A stretch of DNA of 64,000 nucleotides from Saprospiraceae bacterium. GTDB lineage: Bacteria > Bacteroidota > Bacteroidia > Chitinophagales > Saprospiraceae. The position numbers were made by a program, and so were the translations under genes. Where the stretch lies: positions 857,501 to 921,500 of the forward strand of contig JADJLG010000001.1 of assembly GCA_016710235.1 (NCBI GenBank). The letters run 5' to 3'. This document shows, piece by piece, positions 27,297 through 37,316 of this stretch. Position 1 is the stretch's first letter. Each line of letters begins with the position of its first letter. A model generated the notes under the pieces. It saw only the letters and a program-made list of their open reading frames with translations. It was not told where the DNA came from and did no database searches.

Positions 27297-28196
27297 TTGG
27301 CCGTTTACTCGATTACAGATTTAGCTAAACTGACTGGAATAAAAGCGCATACCTTACGTATATGGGAAAAGCGATATAATATTTTGTCTCCCGGGCGAAC
27401 TGCCACAAATATGCGCTACTATTCAGATGATGACCTTCGCAAAATATCGGGTATCGCCATGCTAACTCAGAGAGGTTATAAGATTTCACACCTTACGGAG
27501 CTCCCTGTAGAAGAAATGGAGTCTCTGCTTGCAAATGTCACCGATTCAGAGTGGATCAACGCAGAGTCACTCGACGCCTTCACATTGTGCGTCCTGCAAC
27601 TCGATGAAAAAAAGTTCGTACACCTGCTGGATACCAATATCGAGCAATTGGGTTTTGACGAGATGTTTTCCAACATCCTAATGCCCCTTCTCGACAAAAT
27701 GCATTCAATGTGGCTATCGGGTGCGATCAAGAAAATACACCAAGAATTTTTGATCCAAATCATAAAGAAAAAACTCTACCAAGCAATAGCTGTAGAAGAC
27801 AAGAAAACTCAGATTCTACCGATTAAATTCCTGATTTTTTTACCTCCTCGAGAGACTCAGGAGCTGAGTTGCATTTTCCTCATTTATGCCCTCAAAAAGA
27901 AAGGCATTCAGGTACTGGATGCCGGCTCAGACATCAACACCATTGATCTTTATCATGCTGTAGTTGCCTACGATCCGCAATTTATCGCATCTTTTGTCCA
28001 GGAAAAAAGTAGTAAAGCTTATATAGAAGACTTTTTGAGAACAACAGCTGACCTAAAAAACCATCCAATCCTTCTACTTTCCGGTTACTATGCACAGGAT
28101 CTCATGGTTCATCAAGATGTGGTCAGGGTGATGCAGAGTTTTGATGAATTGGAAGACTTTATTTCGACAATCATTCCTTTTTCTTCAAAAAACTAA
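27297..28196 (+). CDS. MerR-family regulator with degenerate B12-binding domain
   Basis: This encodes 299 residues from TTG 27297, giving MAVYSITDLAKLTGIKAHTL then RIWEKRYN, the standard N-terminus of Bacteroidota CarH/LitR-like MerR proteins. The C-terminal half has the four-helix and Rossmann layout of the cobalamin-binding domain. However, the W-x9-EH motif reads W-x8-HQE (MWLSGAIKKIHQEF), and the usual E-x-HEL of the second motif reads ETQELS. Both histidines that touch B12 in CarH are missing. It probably still binds DNA but may not sense light through B12. It is transcribed divergently from bshA. Confidence 0.82.
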   Translation: MAVYSITDLAKLTGIKAHTLRIWEKRYNILSPGRTATNMRYYSDDDLRKISGIAMLTQRGYKISHLTELPVEEMESLLANVTDSEWINAESLDAFTLCVLQLDEKKFVHLLDTNIEQLGFDEMFSNILMPLLDKMHSMWLSGAIKKIHQEFLIQIIKKKLYQAIAVEDKKTQILPIKFLIFLPPRETQELSCIFLIYALKKKGIQVLDAGSDINTIDLYHAVVAYDPQFIASFVQEKSSKAYIEDFLRTTADLKNHPILLLSGYYAQDLMVHQDVVRVMQSFDELEDFISTIIPFSSKN

Positions 28197-28227
28197 TTTG
28201 ATTTTTCTCTATCAAATTCGTTTTATT
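28195..28227 (+). terminator. Probable terminator after the MerR-type gene
   Basis: AATTTGAT (28195-28202) and ATCAAATT (28211-28218) form an AT-rich stem followed by CGTTTTATT. The stem is weak in GC, so support is moderate. Confidence 0.4.
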
Positions 28228-28332
28228 CATTATTATAAAACACTTCTTTTTTTTTCAAGATTATTAAATTACGCTGTGACTATAAGCACATTATTCATTC
28301 TCAAGCGTTCACTCTGCTAAAGACCAAATCTT

Positions 28333-30948
28333 ATGATTTCGCTTGTATTTAAAATGGATATTAAAACAAATTTTTCATCTTTGTACATGACTAACTTACC
28401 ACTGTTAAAACTCGGCCCAAAATATTTCACTGTTCTAATGAGCATTATTTTTTCTTGTCACCTGTTTTGCTTTGTTTCGTGTACCCACCAAAAGCCTGTT
28501 GATTATTTCAAAGACTTCGGTATCAAACCGGACGATGAGCATCTGCTTGAAAAATGCGGGATTCCTACCGAAGAAAAAATTATAAATCGCAATAAAGAAA
28601 TTGATTTAGCGAAGTCCAAATTACAAACGCGTTCACCACAAACTTTTGGTGGGAAATGGACTGTTGAAGGTCCTGCCAATCTAGGCGCTATGGTGACATG
28701 TTTGGCAATCGACCCAAAAAATGAATCCGTCGTATATGCAGGATATTCCGAAGGAGGACTTTTCAAAAGTTCAGATGGAATGAAAACCTGGCAAGCAATA
28801 TTTGATAAAGAACTGACTCTCAGCATAGGATGTATTGCAATAGATCCTGCTAATTCCAATATCGTCTATGTCGGCACAGGTGATCCCAACAATGGAGCAT
28901 ACATCACAGCCGGTAATGGTATTTATAAATCCACGGATGGGGGCAAAAATTGGAAAAACATTGGACTTAGTGAATGTAGAAATATTGCCAAAATGATCAT
29001 AGATGAAAATGATCCATCTATTATTTTCGCTGCTGCACTAGGGAATCCTTTTGAATTTAATCCTCATCGAGGCATCTATAAATCTTCCGATGGGGGTTTG
29101 ACCTGGGAAAAAAAATTATTTCGTAGTGACAGTGTTGGATTTCTGGACATTGTAGTAGCGCCGGGCAATCCAAATATTCTCTATGCTTCCAGCTACGATC
29201 GCTATCTCACTGCTTCCAGGTTTGCATATGGAGGTTCAAACACGGCAGTATATCAATCTAAAGACAAGGGTAACACGTGGAAAAAAATGAATGCTGCCTT
29301 ACCTTCCGGCAAATGGGGAAGAATAAATCTGGCAGTCTGTGCATCCAGTCCTGGTTCTATAGCCTTTAGTTATATCAAATTTGACAGTATTAATCCCCCG
29401 GGCACCTATGATTTAGGTGGAATTCGTTTAAGTAATGACCTAGGTGTCACCTGGCAGGATATTGGAATTCCGGAAGATCGCTTAAAGGTGTTGGCTGGTT
29501 TTGGATGGTATTTTGGTAACCTGGTGATCAATCCGAAGAATATCTATGACATGTACATACTTGGGGTAGATTTATGGCGGACAGTGGATCAAGGCGCTAG
29601 CTGGTCCATGGCTGCACCACCTTGGCATACATATGAAGTCCATGCAGACAAGCATGCATTGGTATTCAGAAAAGACGGCAGTTTCCTATTGGGAACAGAT
29701 GGTGGTATTTATTTGTATTCACCCGTTTCAAACACCTGGACCGATGTCGATAATATACCTGCCGCTCAAATTTACCGGGTTAAATATTCTAGAAACTATC
29801 CCGATGACTATATCGCAGGAGCTCAGGACAATGGTACCAGTGGTGGAAATGCTTCAACAATTAATGATTGGGTTAGAATATATGGTGGAGATGGCTTCCA
29901 ATTTGAGTCTGATGAAACCAACATTGATCTAACATTTGCTGAATATCAAAATGGGAATATTGTCAATGTTGTCACGTTTGAAAATATCGGACAGGGAATG
30001 CCCGGAACCGCCAACTGGGATACTCCTTATTTTTTATATGAAGGCGTTATGTATTCCGGTACGCAGTTTTTTCTGGAAAATAAGAGCATTACTGGTGTAG
30101 GTTGGATTCAATTAAGTGATGATCTTACTTTAAATGGAAGATATCCTACAAGGCGCACTCCAAATATCACATCCATTCATCAAAATTTGAACCAATCCCA
30201 AGGTAGAGTCATTATTGGTACTTCAAATGGTTTGGTATGGTTGTCCGATCCTAAAAAAGAATTGGGAGAAAATTGGCTCAATATTTCAAGTGGTCTTCCT
30301 CCAGGATATGTCTCTTCTGTAAAATTGTCAGCAAGCTCGACTGAAAAATGTTTTGTGACACTTTCTGCCAAGCAACAAAACAATTACACATCTCACGTAT
30401 ATGCCTCCTATGATGCAGGCCAACACTGGAAAGACATACATGGCAACTTACCAAATGTTCCGGTTTATGATATTTTTGTTTATCCAGGTAGAAGTGACAG
30501 TTTGCTTTTTGTGGGAACTGACATAGGTGTTTATGCGACGATTACTGCTGGTGCCACCTGGGAAAGATTGGGGGACGATATGCCTTTCATTCCTGTATTT
30601 GATATTGATTTGGATTCAGATAAAAATCGATTGATTGCCGGAACCTTTGCCAGAGGAGTTCAGACATTCTCTCTGACAGAATTAGTGAAAAAATATGCCG
30701 TTGGCACCGAGGAGACTGTCCATTCAACGCCGATAGAATGGATATCAACCCTGGTAGATTCGGAATTGAAAATAAATTTTTCAAGCGAAGGAGAGCATAC
30801 TCTCAAAATCATCGATGCCGGCGGTAGAATCATTTCACAAAAAATTGTCCAGGGTAAAATTGTGAATTGGAATATTTCAGAATTGGAATTCGGAGTATAT
30901 TTCTTACAAATGCAAAATGCCGCAATCAAAAAATTTGCGAAAATCTAA
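28333..30948 (+). CDS. Secreted Asp-box beta-propeller protein with T9SS sorting domain
   Basis: This encodes up to 871 residues; ATGs at 28354 and 28387 are alternative starts. A hydrophobic leader ends in FVSCTHQ, possibly a lipobox. Repeated Asp-box motifs (SSDGMKTW, STDGGKNW, SSDGGLTWE, SKDKGNTW, SYDAGQHW) alternate with AIDPxNxxxVYxG strands, as in sortilin/VPS10-type propellers. The last 80 residues (LKIIDAGGRIISQKI ... LEFGVYFLQM) form a type A T9SS sorting domain. It is probably displayed on or released from the cell surface. No catalytic residues are recognised. Such proteins often bind or cleave glycans. Confidence 0.85.
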   Translation: MISLVFKMDIKTNFSSLYMTNLPLLKLGPKYFTVLMSIIFSCHLFCFVSCTHQKPVDYFKDFGIKPDDEHLLEKCGIPTEEKIINRNKEIDLAKSKLQTRSPQTFGGKWTVEGPANLGAMVTCLAIDPKNESVVYAGYSEGGLFKSSDGMKTWQAIFDKELTLSIGCIAIDPANSNIVYVGTGDPNNGAYITAGNGIYKSTDGGKNWKNIGLSECRNIAKMIIDENDPSIIFAAALGNPFEFNPHRGIYKSSDGGLTWEKKLFRSDSVGFLDIVVAPGNPNILYASSYDRYLTASRFAYGGSNTAVYQSKDKGNTWKKMNAALPSGKWGRINLAVCASSPGSIAFSYIKFDSINPPGTYDLGGIRLSNDLGVTWQDIGIPEDRLKVLAGFGWYFGNLVINPKNIYDMYILGVDLWRTVDQGASWSMAAPPWHTYEVHADKHALVFRKDGSFLLGTDGGIYLYSPVSNTWTDVDNIPAAQIYRVKYSRNYPDDYIAGAQDNGTSGGNASTINDWVRIYGGDGFQFESDETNIDLTFAEYQNGNIVNVVTFENIGQGMPGTANWDTPYFLYEGVMYSGTQFFLENKSITGVGWIQLSDDLTLNGRYPTRRTPNITSIHQNLNQSQGRVIIGTSNGLVWLSDPKKELGENWLNISSGLPPGYVSSVKLSASSTEKCFVTLSAKQQNNYTSHVYASYDAGQHWKDIHGNLPNVPVYDIFVYPGRSDSLLFVGTDIGVYATITAGATWERLGDDMPFIPVFDIDLDSDKNRLIAGTFARGVQTFSLTELVKKYAVGTEETVHSTPIEWISTLVDSELKINFSSEGEHTLKIIDAGGRIISQKIVQGKIVNWNISELEFGVYFLQMQNAAIKKFAKI

Positions 30949-30988
30949 AGGATTTTCTATCGAACGCCATTTAATTTCATTGATTGGC

Positions 30989-31465
30989 TTATCCGTTTTT
31001 GTCAGCAAGAAGTTCTGAAAGCGTTACCAAGCATCCTGTCATGATTTCTTTGCTCAAATCCGAAATTTTCAAATCATCATCCTGTTCATCTTCTTCAGGA
31101 TCCAGCATAGAAAAAATAAAATCCAAAATGTCAGGGTCTGATTTTATGGTATAAAACTCCTCGATAATTTCTTCTCTTGACTTTTTCTTGTTCAGAATTT
31201 CCCAAACAGTTTCCTCTTTGCTTGCGATCTCTTCTTCGGTAAACACAGGAATTTGATTCTCTTTGGACCAGCTTTCGTATATACAGCCAAATACAAGCAT
31301 AAGGGCATCACCTTCTGACTCGCTCAGATCATCCATTGGAGAGAGCAATAGCAGATCATACAATGTCTCATTTTCTCTTTCGATTTTCTCGAGAATATTT
31401 GTGATCACATCCGCATTGGAATCCATGGAATCCAGCACAGCTTCTAAATGTTCAATTACAGTCAC
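30989..31465 (-). CDS. Acidic hypothetical protein downstream of the glycosylase
   Basis: This encodes 158 residues from GTG 31465, which follows the glycosylase stop (TAA 31467-31469) after one base. A longer frame to 31513 would overlap that gene by 47 bases and begin with the basic residues of the other frame. The protein is strongly acidic, all-helical and cytoplasmic (MDSNADVITNILEKIERENE ... LDPEEDEQDDDLKISDL). No family recognised. Coupled translation with the glycosylase is likely. Confidence 0.65.
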   Translation of the reverse strand: MTVIEHLEAVLDSMDSNADVITNILEKIERENETLYDLLLLSPMDDLSESEGDALMLVFGCIYESWSKENQIPVFTEEEIASKEETVWEILNKKKSREEIIEEFYTIKSDPDILDFIFSMLDPEEDEQDDDLKISDLSKEIMTGCLVTLSELLADKNG

Positions 31466-31466
31466 T

Positions 31467-32087
31467 TTAAGATTTTTTTTGATCCTTGTAAGCCCAAAGA
31501 TAAAAACAAGCAAGCGTTCTGTGTGGTTTCCACTGTTGAGAAATTTCGATACACTGTTTTTTTAATTTAGTTCCCTGCAAATCCAGTTTATAAACATCCT
31601 GCATGGCGCTGATAATTCCAAAATCTTCAGGTGAAAACACGTCTGGCCTACCCAAGCAAAACATCAGCACCATTTGAACGGTCCATTGGCCTACTCCTTT
31701 TATCTGAGTGAGCAAACTGATGATCTCTTCATCTGCCAATTCACTAAATTCTGTCTTGTGCAATTTATTCTCTATCCAAAATGAAGCAATATTCTTGATG
31801 TACGAACTTTTCTGTCCCGAAAGCCCACAGCTTCTCAATAGCTCATCATCTGTATTCTTGAGTACCTGTGCTGAGGGCATTTTTCTTTCATATATATCTA
31901 AAAATCTATCGAAAATCACCTGTGCTACTTTTGTAGACAATTGTTGTCCTACAATGCTGCGTATCAAAAAATTGTACAGAGGCACACTTGAGTCTGCTTT
32001 ATAAAGAGTATCAGGTGGAATTTTTTGGATGATCTTATTGAGTGTAGGATCCTTGGATAAAATGCCTGCTGCTTTCTTGGAGTACAT
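31467..32087 (-). CDS. DNA-3-methyladenine glycosylase II-like (AlkA/HhH-GPD)
   Basis: This encodes 206 residues and covers the HhH-GPD domain without the AlkA N-terminal domain. Motifs are LIRSIVGQQLSTKVAQVIFD, the hairpin LLTQIKGVGQWTVQMVLMF and the catalytic region LGRPDVFSPEDFGI, with the conserved Asp. It excises alkylated bases in base-excision repair. The end PHRTLACFYLWAYKDQ is typical for the family. It overlaps or abuts the acidic protein gene downstream. Confidence 0.93.
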   Translation of the reverse strand: MYSKKAAGILSKDPTLNKIIQKIPPDTLYKADSSVPLYNFLIRSIVGQQLSTKVAQVIFDRFLDIYERKMPSAQVLKNTDDELLRSCGLSGQKSSYIKNIASFWIENKLHKTEFSELADEEIISLLTQIKGVGQWTVQMVLMFCLGRPDVFSPEDFGIISAMQDVYKLDLQGTKLKKQCIEISQQWKPHRTLACFYLWAYKDQKKS

Positions 32088-32451
32088 GAAACTGAATTAC
32101 AATGTAAATTTTGTTACAAAATATAAACCCTGATTTTGCAGTCAATTTGGTTCGTAATCGCACATCAACCATAAAATCCGGGATAAATATAACCCAGATT
32201 TTCCAGTTGGGAATTGTAGTGAGAATCAAATCGGCAATAAAATCAAGGGCGATGATGTGATCGATTGTCATTGCAAAGCTTAAATCGGGTGAACGATTTA
32301 TCTCGATAGAATGCGAACCAAGCAAAACTTCACCAGACATTGCTGCTGCTTTTAGATGAGTAAATGTGAGAGCACTTAGTTTTCAATTGGATCAATAATA
32401 AAGGGAGCGATGAAAACTGCACGTGACTTTATTTAAAATGAATTCTGTGCG
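32088..32451. other. Intergenic region, no convincing gene
   Basis: About 360 bases. A - strand frame (32035-32340) overlaps the start of the glycosylase gene and has no recognisable pattern or ribosome-binding site, so I do not call it. The promoter of the glycosylase gene should lie here. Confidence 0.45.
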
Positions 32452-34089
32452 TCAGGAAAGCTTGTCTATTTTTATTTCAAGATCATTCCAGCTTATCTTG
32501 TCTTCAATTTTGCTAAACTTCAAATATTCCCACTCCTGGATCAAATTCAAAATGGATTGACTTTCAGGTAAATGAGAAGAACTTATCCATTCTTTTGATT
32601 CATAATTCAGAGACTCAAAATGATGGTGGGGATAAATTGTATTTAAGTGTTTCACCAATTTTTGTTCAAGTCGATCAGCAGGAGAACTCTGGACTGCGTT
32701 TTTTGATTTAAGCGCTGCGGAAGGAGAAACCTGATTCTTTTGGAGCCAAGACTGAACTTTACCTGAAGGAATTAAATAAATTCCTAAAATCAATCCCAAT
32801 GCCAACCAAGCATACCACTTATGGAAAATATCCGGATCTCCTGTCCCATTATCAACTTCAGGATAAAAAAAGATATCCGATGAAGACTGATTCTCTCTGG
32901 TACTTGAATTTGTAGTTGCATTGATCTTAACATCTAAACTGTCTGAAAAAGTAATGTACTTTCCTTTTGCCGGATCAAAGTAACTGAACGCAGGGACAAG
33001 TATTACCTCGCCAGATTTTTTAGGCGTCAATAAGAACTCGTAACTCCTTGCTTTTACAAGAAAGGGATCTTCCCCCACTTTAACTATATCACCCGTTTTG
33101 GGGGCAGAAGATTCAAATAAACTATCAGAAGAAATTAACGAAGGTTGTATGAGATCCAAATTGCCATTGCCGCGAATATCCAGTTTAATTTGAATGGCAT
33201 CGCTTAGATTAAAACTTGGTGCTATTTTGCTGATCGAGGCAGAAAAATCTCCCACAGCACCTGAAAATGAGGCTGGCGCTGGTTTAGGTAGATCTTTAAC
33301 AAAAATTCGCAATGGATTGGTTTGAATGTTTTCAATCCTAGTATTAAAAAATGAAGGCATTGAAAATCCAAACGGATCGTCATTGCTTTCTCCGGCAACT
33401 CCAACTCGATAAATCACGGGAGCTATCTCAACCCACCCGGTTTTTATAGGAAATAAAATTATCCTTGAAAGTAATTTGGTAGTATAATTCTGGCCTTTGT
33501 AAACCGTCGTTTGAGCTTGCAGATGTCCGGTAGAAATATACTCAAATTGAAATGATTGCAGCTCCGGCGATTTTAATATTTCTAAATTTTCCAAATTAAC
33601 TCTGGTGTACAAAGTATAAGTCAAGTTGAGCTGTTGCCCCAAATAAGTCGAGGATGTATCCACCTCAGCAAGTATAAAAAAACCTTTGTCATCGGATCTC
33701 CGATTTGTGCCGGCTTGTGACTTGACTACGCTGATTCGAAGTGAATTGGACTTTAGAGTTCTGCCCTGAACAATCATCGATGCCGGTGGGATTTCAAAAG
33801 TACCGACTTTGTTTGCGAGTAACGAATACGAATAAGATACTGAGCTGGTCATGGCGCCATTGATGATGGTAGTTTGCACTGATTTATTGGGACCACCTAC
33901 AATGGTAAAAGGTGTGAATTCAGGTGCCTGAAACTGCCTCCCTTCTGCATTTGCCAATTTGTATCTCACTACAAATGTACTGCCCTCTAATATGCTTTTG
34001 ACCTCCGTAATCGCATCAAAACTGACCTGTGCATGAGTTGCATAAACAGTCAAAACTGCAATTACAAAAATCAATAAAGATCGAGGCAT
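32452..34089 (-). CDS. batD: BatD-like protein
   Basis: This encodes 545 residues from ATG 34089 (signal peptide MPRSLLIFVIAVLTVYATHA); a GTG at 34104 is possible. Successive BatD beta-sandwich domains follow, the first with EGSTFVVRYKLANAEGRQFQ and IVGGPNKSVQTTIINGAMTS. A C-terminal membrane helix (WYAWLALGLILGIYLIP) precedes a cytoplasmic tail. BatD works with the BatA/BatB VWA proteins in a MoxR-assisted envelope stress complex. It is the last gene of the operon. Confidence 0.87.
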   Translation of the reverse strand: MPRSLLIFVIAVLTVYATHAQVSFDAITEVKSILEGSTFVVRYKLANAEGRQFQAPEFTPFTIVGGPNKSVQTTIINGAMTSSVSYSYSLLANKVGTFEIPPASMIVQGRTLKSNSLRISVVKSQAGTNRRSDDKGFFILAEVDTSSTYLGQQLNLTYTLYTRVNLENLEILKSPELQSFQFEYISTGHLQAQTTVYKGQNYTTKLLSRIILFPIKTGWVEIAPVIYRVGVAGESNDDPFGFSMPSFFNTRIENIQTNPLRIFVKDLPKPAPASFSGAVGDFSASISKIAPSFNLSDAIQIKLDIRGNGNLDLIQPSLISSDSLFESSAPKTGDIVKVGEDPFLVKARSYEFLLTPKKSGEVILVPAFSYFDPAKGKYITFSDSLDVKINATTNSSTRENQSSSDIFFYPEVDNGTGDPDIFHKWYAWLALGLILGIYLIPSGKVQSWLQKNQVSPSAALKSKNAVQSSPADRLEQKLVKHLNTIYPHHHFESLNYESKEWISSSHLPESQSILNLIQEWEYLKFSKIEDKISWNDLEIKIDKLS

Positions 34090-34106
34090 GCCGATTTGTA
34101 TCACAA

Positions 34107-34574
34107 TTAAAGTTTGATAATTTTTTTCTTAGATTTATTGTTTCGAGGTAAATCTTCATTGTCGTCAAAATCATTTCGAGGTCTCTGCCGAATGTTATCC
34201 GGGTTAGGTGCTACGTAAATTTTGACAGGAGTAGATTTAATTATTTTACCGCCAATCTCCAGCTCAGCAGGTGGAATGATATAATTTCCAGTCTCGTCTG
34301 CAGAAAAATAATAAGTATAACTTGCACTTTGGCTCACTACACCATTGATTACGCTGTAGGACGAAGATTTATTTGGTCCTGCGATCAATTGCAATCCGGC
34401 AAAAAGTGGTGGTATAAATTTTCCATCACCATTGCTGATGGTGTATTCTACTTCAATATAATTTCCCAGTAATACAGTATCATTGCTTAGGTTTACGATA
34501 AACTCTACTCCCTGAGCTGATAATGTCTTACACAAAAATAATGTCGTAAATAGAAAAATAAACTGTTTTTTCAT
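34107..34574 (-). CDS. Short BatD-domain protein
   Basis: This encodes 155 residues: a signal peptide (IFLFTTLFLCKTLSA), one BatD-type beta-sandwich (GNYIEVEYTISNGDGKFIPP, IAGPNKSSSYSVINGVVSQS, GNYIIPPAELEIGGK) and a basic low-complexity tail. It is clearly paralogous to the first domain of the next gene, with the same IxGPNKS ... INGxxxxSxSYxY pattern, but has no membrane anchor. It is probably periplasmic. It comes 17 bp after the TPR gene. Confidence 0.85.
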   Translation of the reverse strand: MKKQFIFLFTTLFLCKTLSAQGVEFIVNLSNDTVLLGNYIEVEYTISNGDGKFIPPLFAGLQLIAGPNKSSSYSVINGVVSQSASYTYYFSADETGNYIIPPAELEIGGKIIKSTPVKIYVAPNPDNIRQRPRNDFDDNEDLPRNNKSKKKIIKL

Positions 34575-34591
34575 TTTGAATTATTTAAAGC

Positions 34592-35313
<722 letters not shown>

Positions 35314-35335
<22 letters not shown>

Positions 35336-36303
35336 ATTTCAATCCCAAATAAAATAATTCCGAAAATAAGTAAATACTGAAAATAAGATTCATAATCATC
35401 AAATGATTGCATGGCAATATCCTTTTTTGCAATCTTAGAAAATTCATTCTTCAATATATCAAACACGGCTTCACCCAAAGAAATATCCAGCATTTGTCCT
35501 TCCCCTTTAGAGGCTATCTCCCGAAGTAATTTCCGATTTGGTTTAGTGATGATTTGCTCTCCGTTGGCACTCGTTTTATACTTTCCCATGCCTTGCACCA
35601 ACTGGGGAATTTTTGCTCCTTCATCTGTTCCTATTGGTACTGTAAAAACATGGATGCCCTTTCTTAAGGCTGCTGCAGCAGCTTCCAAGGCTTCACCTTC
35701 GTGATCTTCACCATCACTTATCAGAATTAATATGCGGTGATTTCCACTTTGTGTCGAAAACGATTTTGTCGCCAATTCTATAGCTGCACTCAAGGAAGTC
35801 CCTTGTGTACTTATCGACGAAGGGTGGGCTAGAGAAGACATCAATTTTATAGTTGATATATCTGTAGTCAATGGAGATTGCAAATACGCGTTTCCGGCAA
35901 AACTGATAAGTCCTACTTTCTCACTTGGAAATCTCTCCACAAACTGACTGATCCAAAGTTGTGCTCTCGAAAGTCGCGAAGGTAATACATCTTCCGCGAG
36001 CATACTTTCGCTCAAGTCCAGAGCAAGAATAATCTCACTGGACGAAGACCTTACTTTCTGTGTTCGTTTCCCAAACTGAGGATTGACCAATGCCAAAATA
36101 CTAAACAACATTCCCACAAAAAATAAAACAGACTTCAGACGAAATTTTGCGGGTAAGGTATGAATGTTTTGAACGACCACATTTTTATCACCCCAAGCTG
36201 AGATCTGCTTGTCCTGGTTTTTTTGCTTTACATACGATAACAGCCAAATGAATGGAATTATAAGTAGAAGAATAAAATAAACAGACTGGTCCAGTTGTAT
36301 CAT
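35314..36303 (-). CDS. batB: BatB-like VWA-domain membrane protein
   Basis: This encodes 329 residues. There are two N-terminal membrane helices (YFILLLIIPFIWLLSYV, SVLFFVGMLFSILALV), a VWA domain with an intact MIDAS (ALDLSESMLAE, then LISFAGNAYLQSPLT and LILISDGEDHEG), and a C-terminal helix (YLLIFGIILFGIEICIG). The VWA domain binds a divalent metal and protein partners. Its 3' end overlaps the TPR gene by 22 bases, showing tight coupling. Confidence 0.92.
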
Positions 36304-36308
36304 CAGTG

Positions 36309-37316
36309 TCAGTTTTTAAATTGAAGAAGATACATTCTGAAAATATAGGATAACGCTAGAATCAATAATCCCAATAAAACAAATGGTCTGAACATTTCGC
36401 TGTATCTCTTGAATACTTTGATATCCAGTTTTGTTTTTTCCAACTGATCGATTTCATTATAAATAACTTTCAATTGCTCTAGTGTTGTTGCCCTGTAATA
36501 CTTGCCACCTGTTCGTGTTGAAATATCGCGTAACAATCCTTCATCAATATTTACCGGCACCATTCCAAATACAAACTTACCGTCTGGATTTCTTCCAATC
36601 GGAGAATATGCTTCTCCGTTAGTACCTACCCCAATAGAATAAATTTTTATATTGTACGTAATCGCCATCTCTGCAGCAATTTGTGGAGAAATATCGCCTG
36701 CATTGTTCACACCATCTGTGAGCAATATGATGACTTTACTTTTAGCTGAATCCTGCCTCAAGCGATTTATCGCTACAGAGATTCCCATTCCGATAGCTGT
36801 ACCATCCTCCAGATTGCCACATTTGAGTTCTTCCAGTAGTTTGATGAGTATATCTTTATCGGAAGTAAGAGGACACTGAGTAAATCCTTCTCCGGAAAAA
36901 GCTGCGATTCCTATTTTATCATATTTGCGTTTTTGCACAAAATCTATTGCGACAAGCTTGCTCGCCTCAAGTCTGTTTGGATTAAAATCCTGACTCAACA
37001 TGCTTGACGACAAATCTATAGTGAGAAAAATTGAAATCCCGTCTCCTTTGATTATTTCTTCACTAAGGACGCGCTGTGGTCTCGCCATGGCAATTACAAG
37101 TAATGACCAACCCAATACACTCAAAAAAGGTAAAAATGAAAACAATACACTTTTCCAAGTCCTCGCTTTAGGCAATATTTCCACTGTAGGTATTGAAAGA
37201 TAACTTAGGCTGGAAAATAGCTTCTTTCTAGTGTAGTACAATATCAGTGGAGCAAGCAAAAGTGCCCACAACCAGATCGGATCTTTCAACTCTATATGCT
37301 GCAACCAACTCATCAT
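36309..37316 (-). CDS. batA: BatA-like VWA-domain membrane protein
   Basis: This encodes 335 residues from ATG 37316, which overlaps the upstream stop (ATGA); an in-frame ATG at 37340 lies within the preceding gene. N-terminal membrane helices (DPIWLWALLLAPLILYY, VLFSFLPFLSVLGWSLLVIA) precede a VWA domain with MIDAS (LTIDLSSSMLSQD ... GIAAFSGEGFTQCPLTSD ... ILLTDGVNNAGD), and a C-terminal helix follows. It is partner of BatB; the genes are separated by 5 bp. Confidence 0.93.
   Translation of the reverse strand: MMSWLQHIELKDPIWLWALLLAPLILYYTRKKLFSSLSYLSIPTVEILPKARTWKSVLFSFLPFLSVLGWSLLVIAMARPQRVLSEEIIKGDGISIFLTIDLSSSMLSQDFNPNRLEASKLVAIDFVQKRKYDKIGIAAFSGEGFTQCPLTSDKDILIKLLEELKCGNLEDGTAIGMGISVAINRLRQDSAKSKVIILLTDGVNNAGDISPQIAAEMAITYNIKIYSIGVGTNGEAYSPIGRNPDGKFVFGMVPVNIDEGLLRDISTRTGGKYYRATTLEQLKVIYNEIDQLEKTKLDIKVFKRYSEMFRPFVLLGLLILALSYIFRMYLLQFKN

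Noticed and set aside
32035..32340. Possible 101-residue - strand gene
   Set aside because: Overlaps the glycosylase start, with no family pattern or good start signal.
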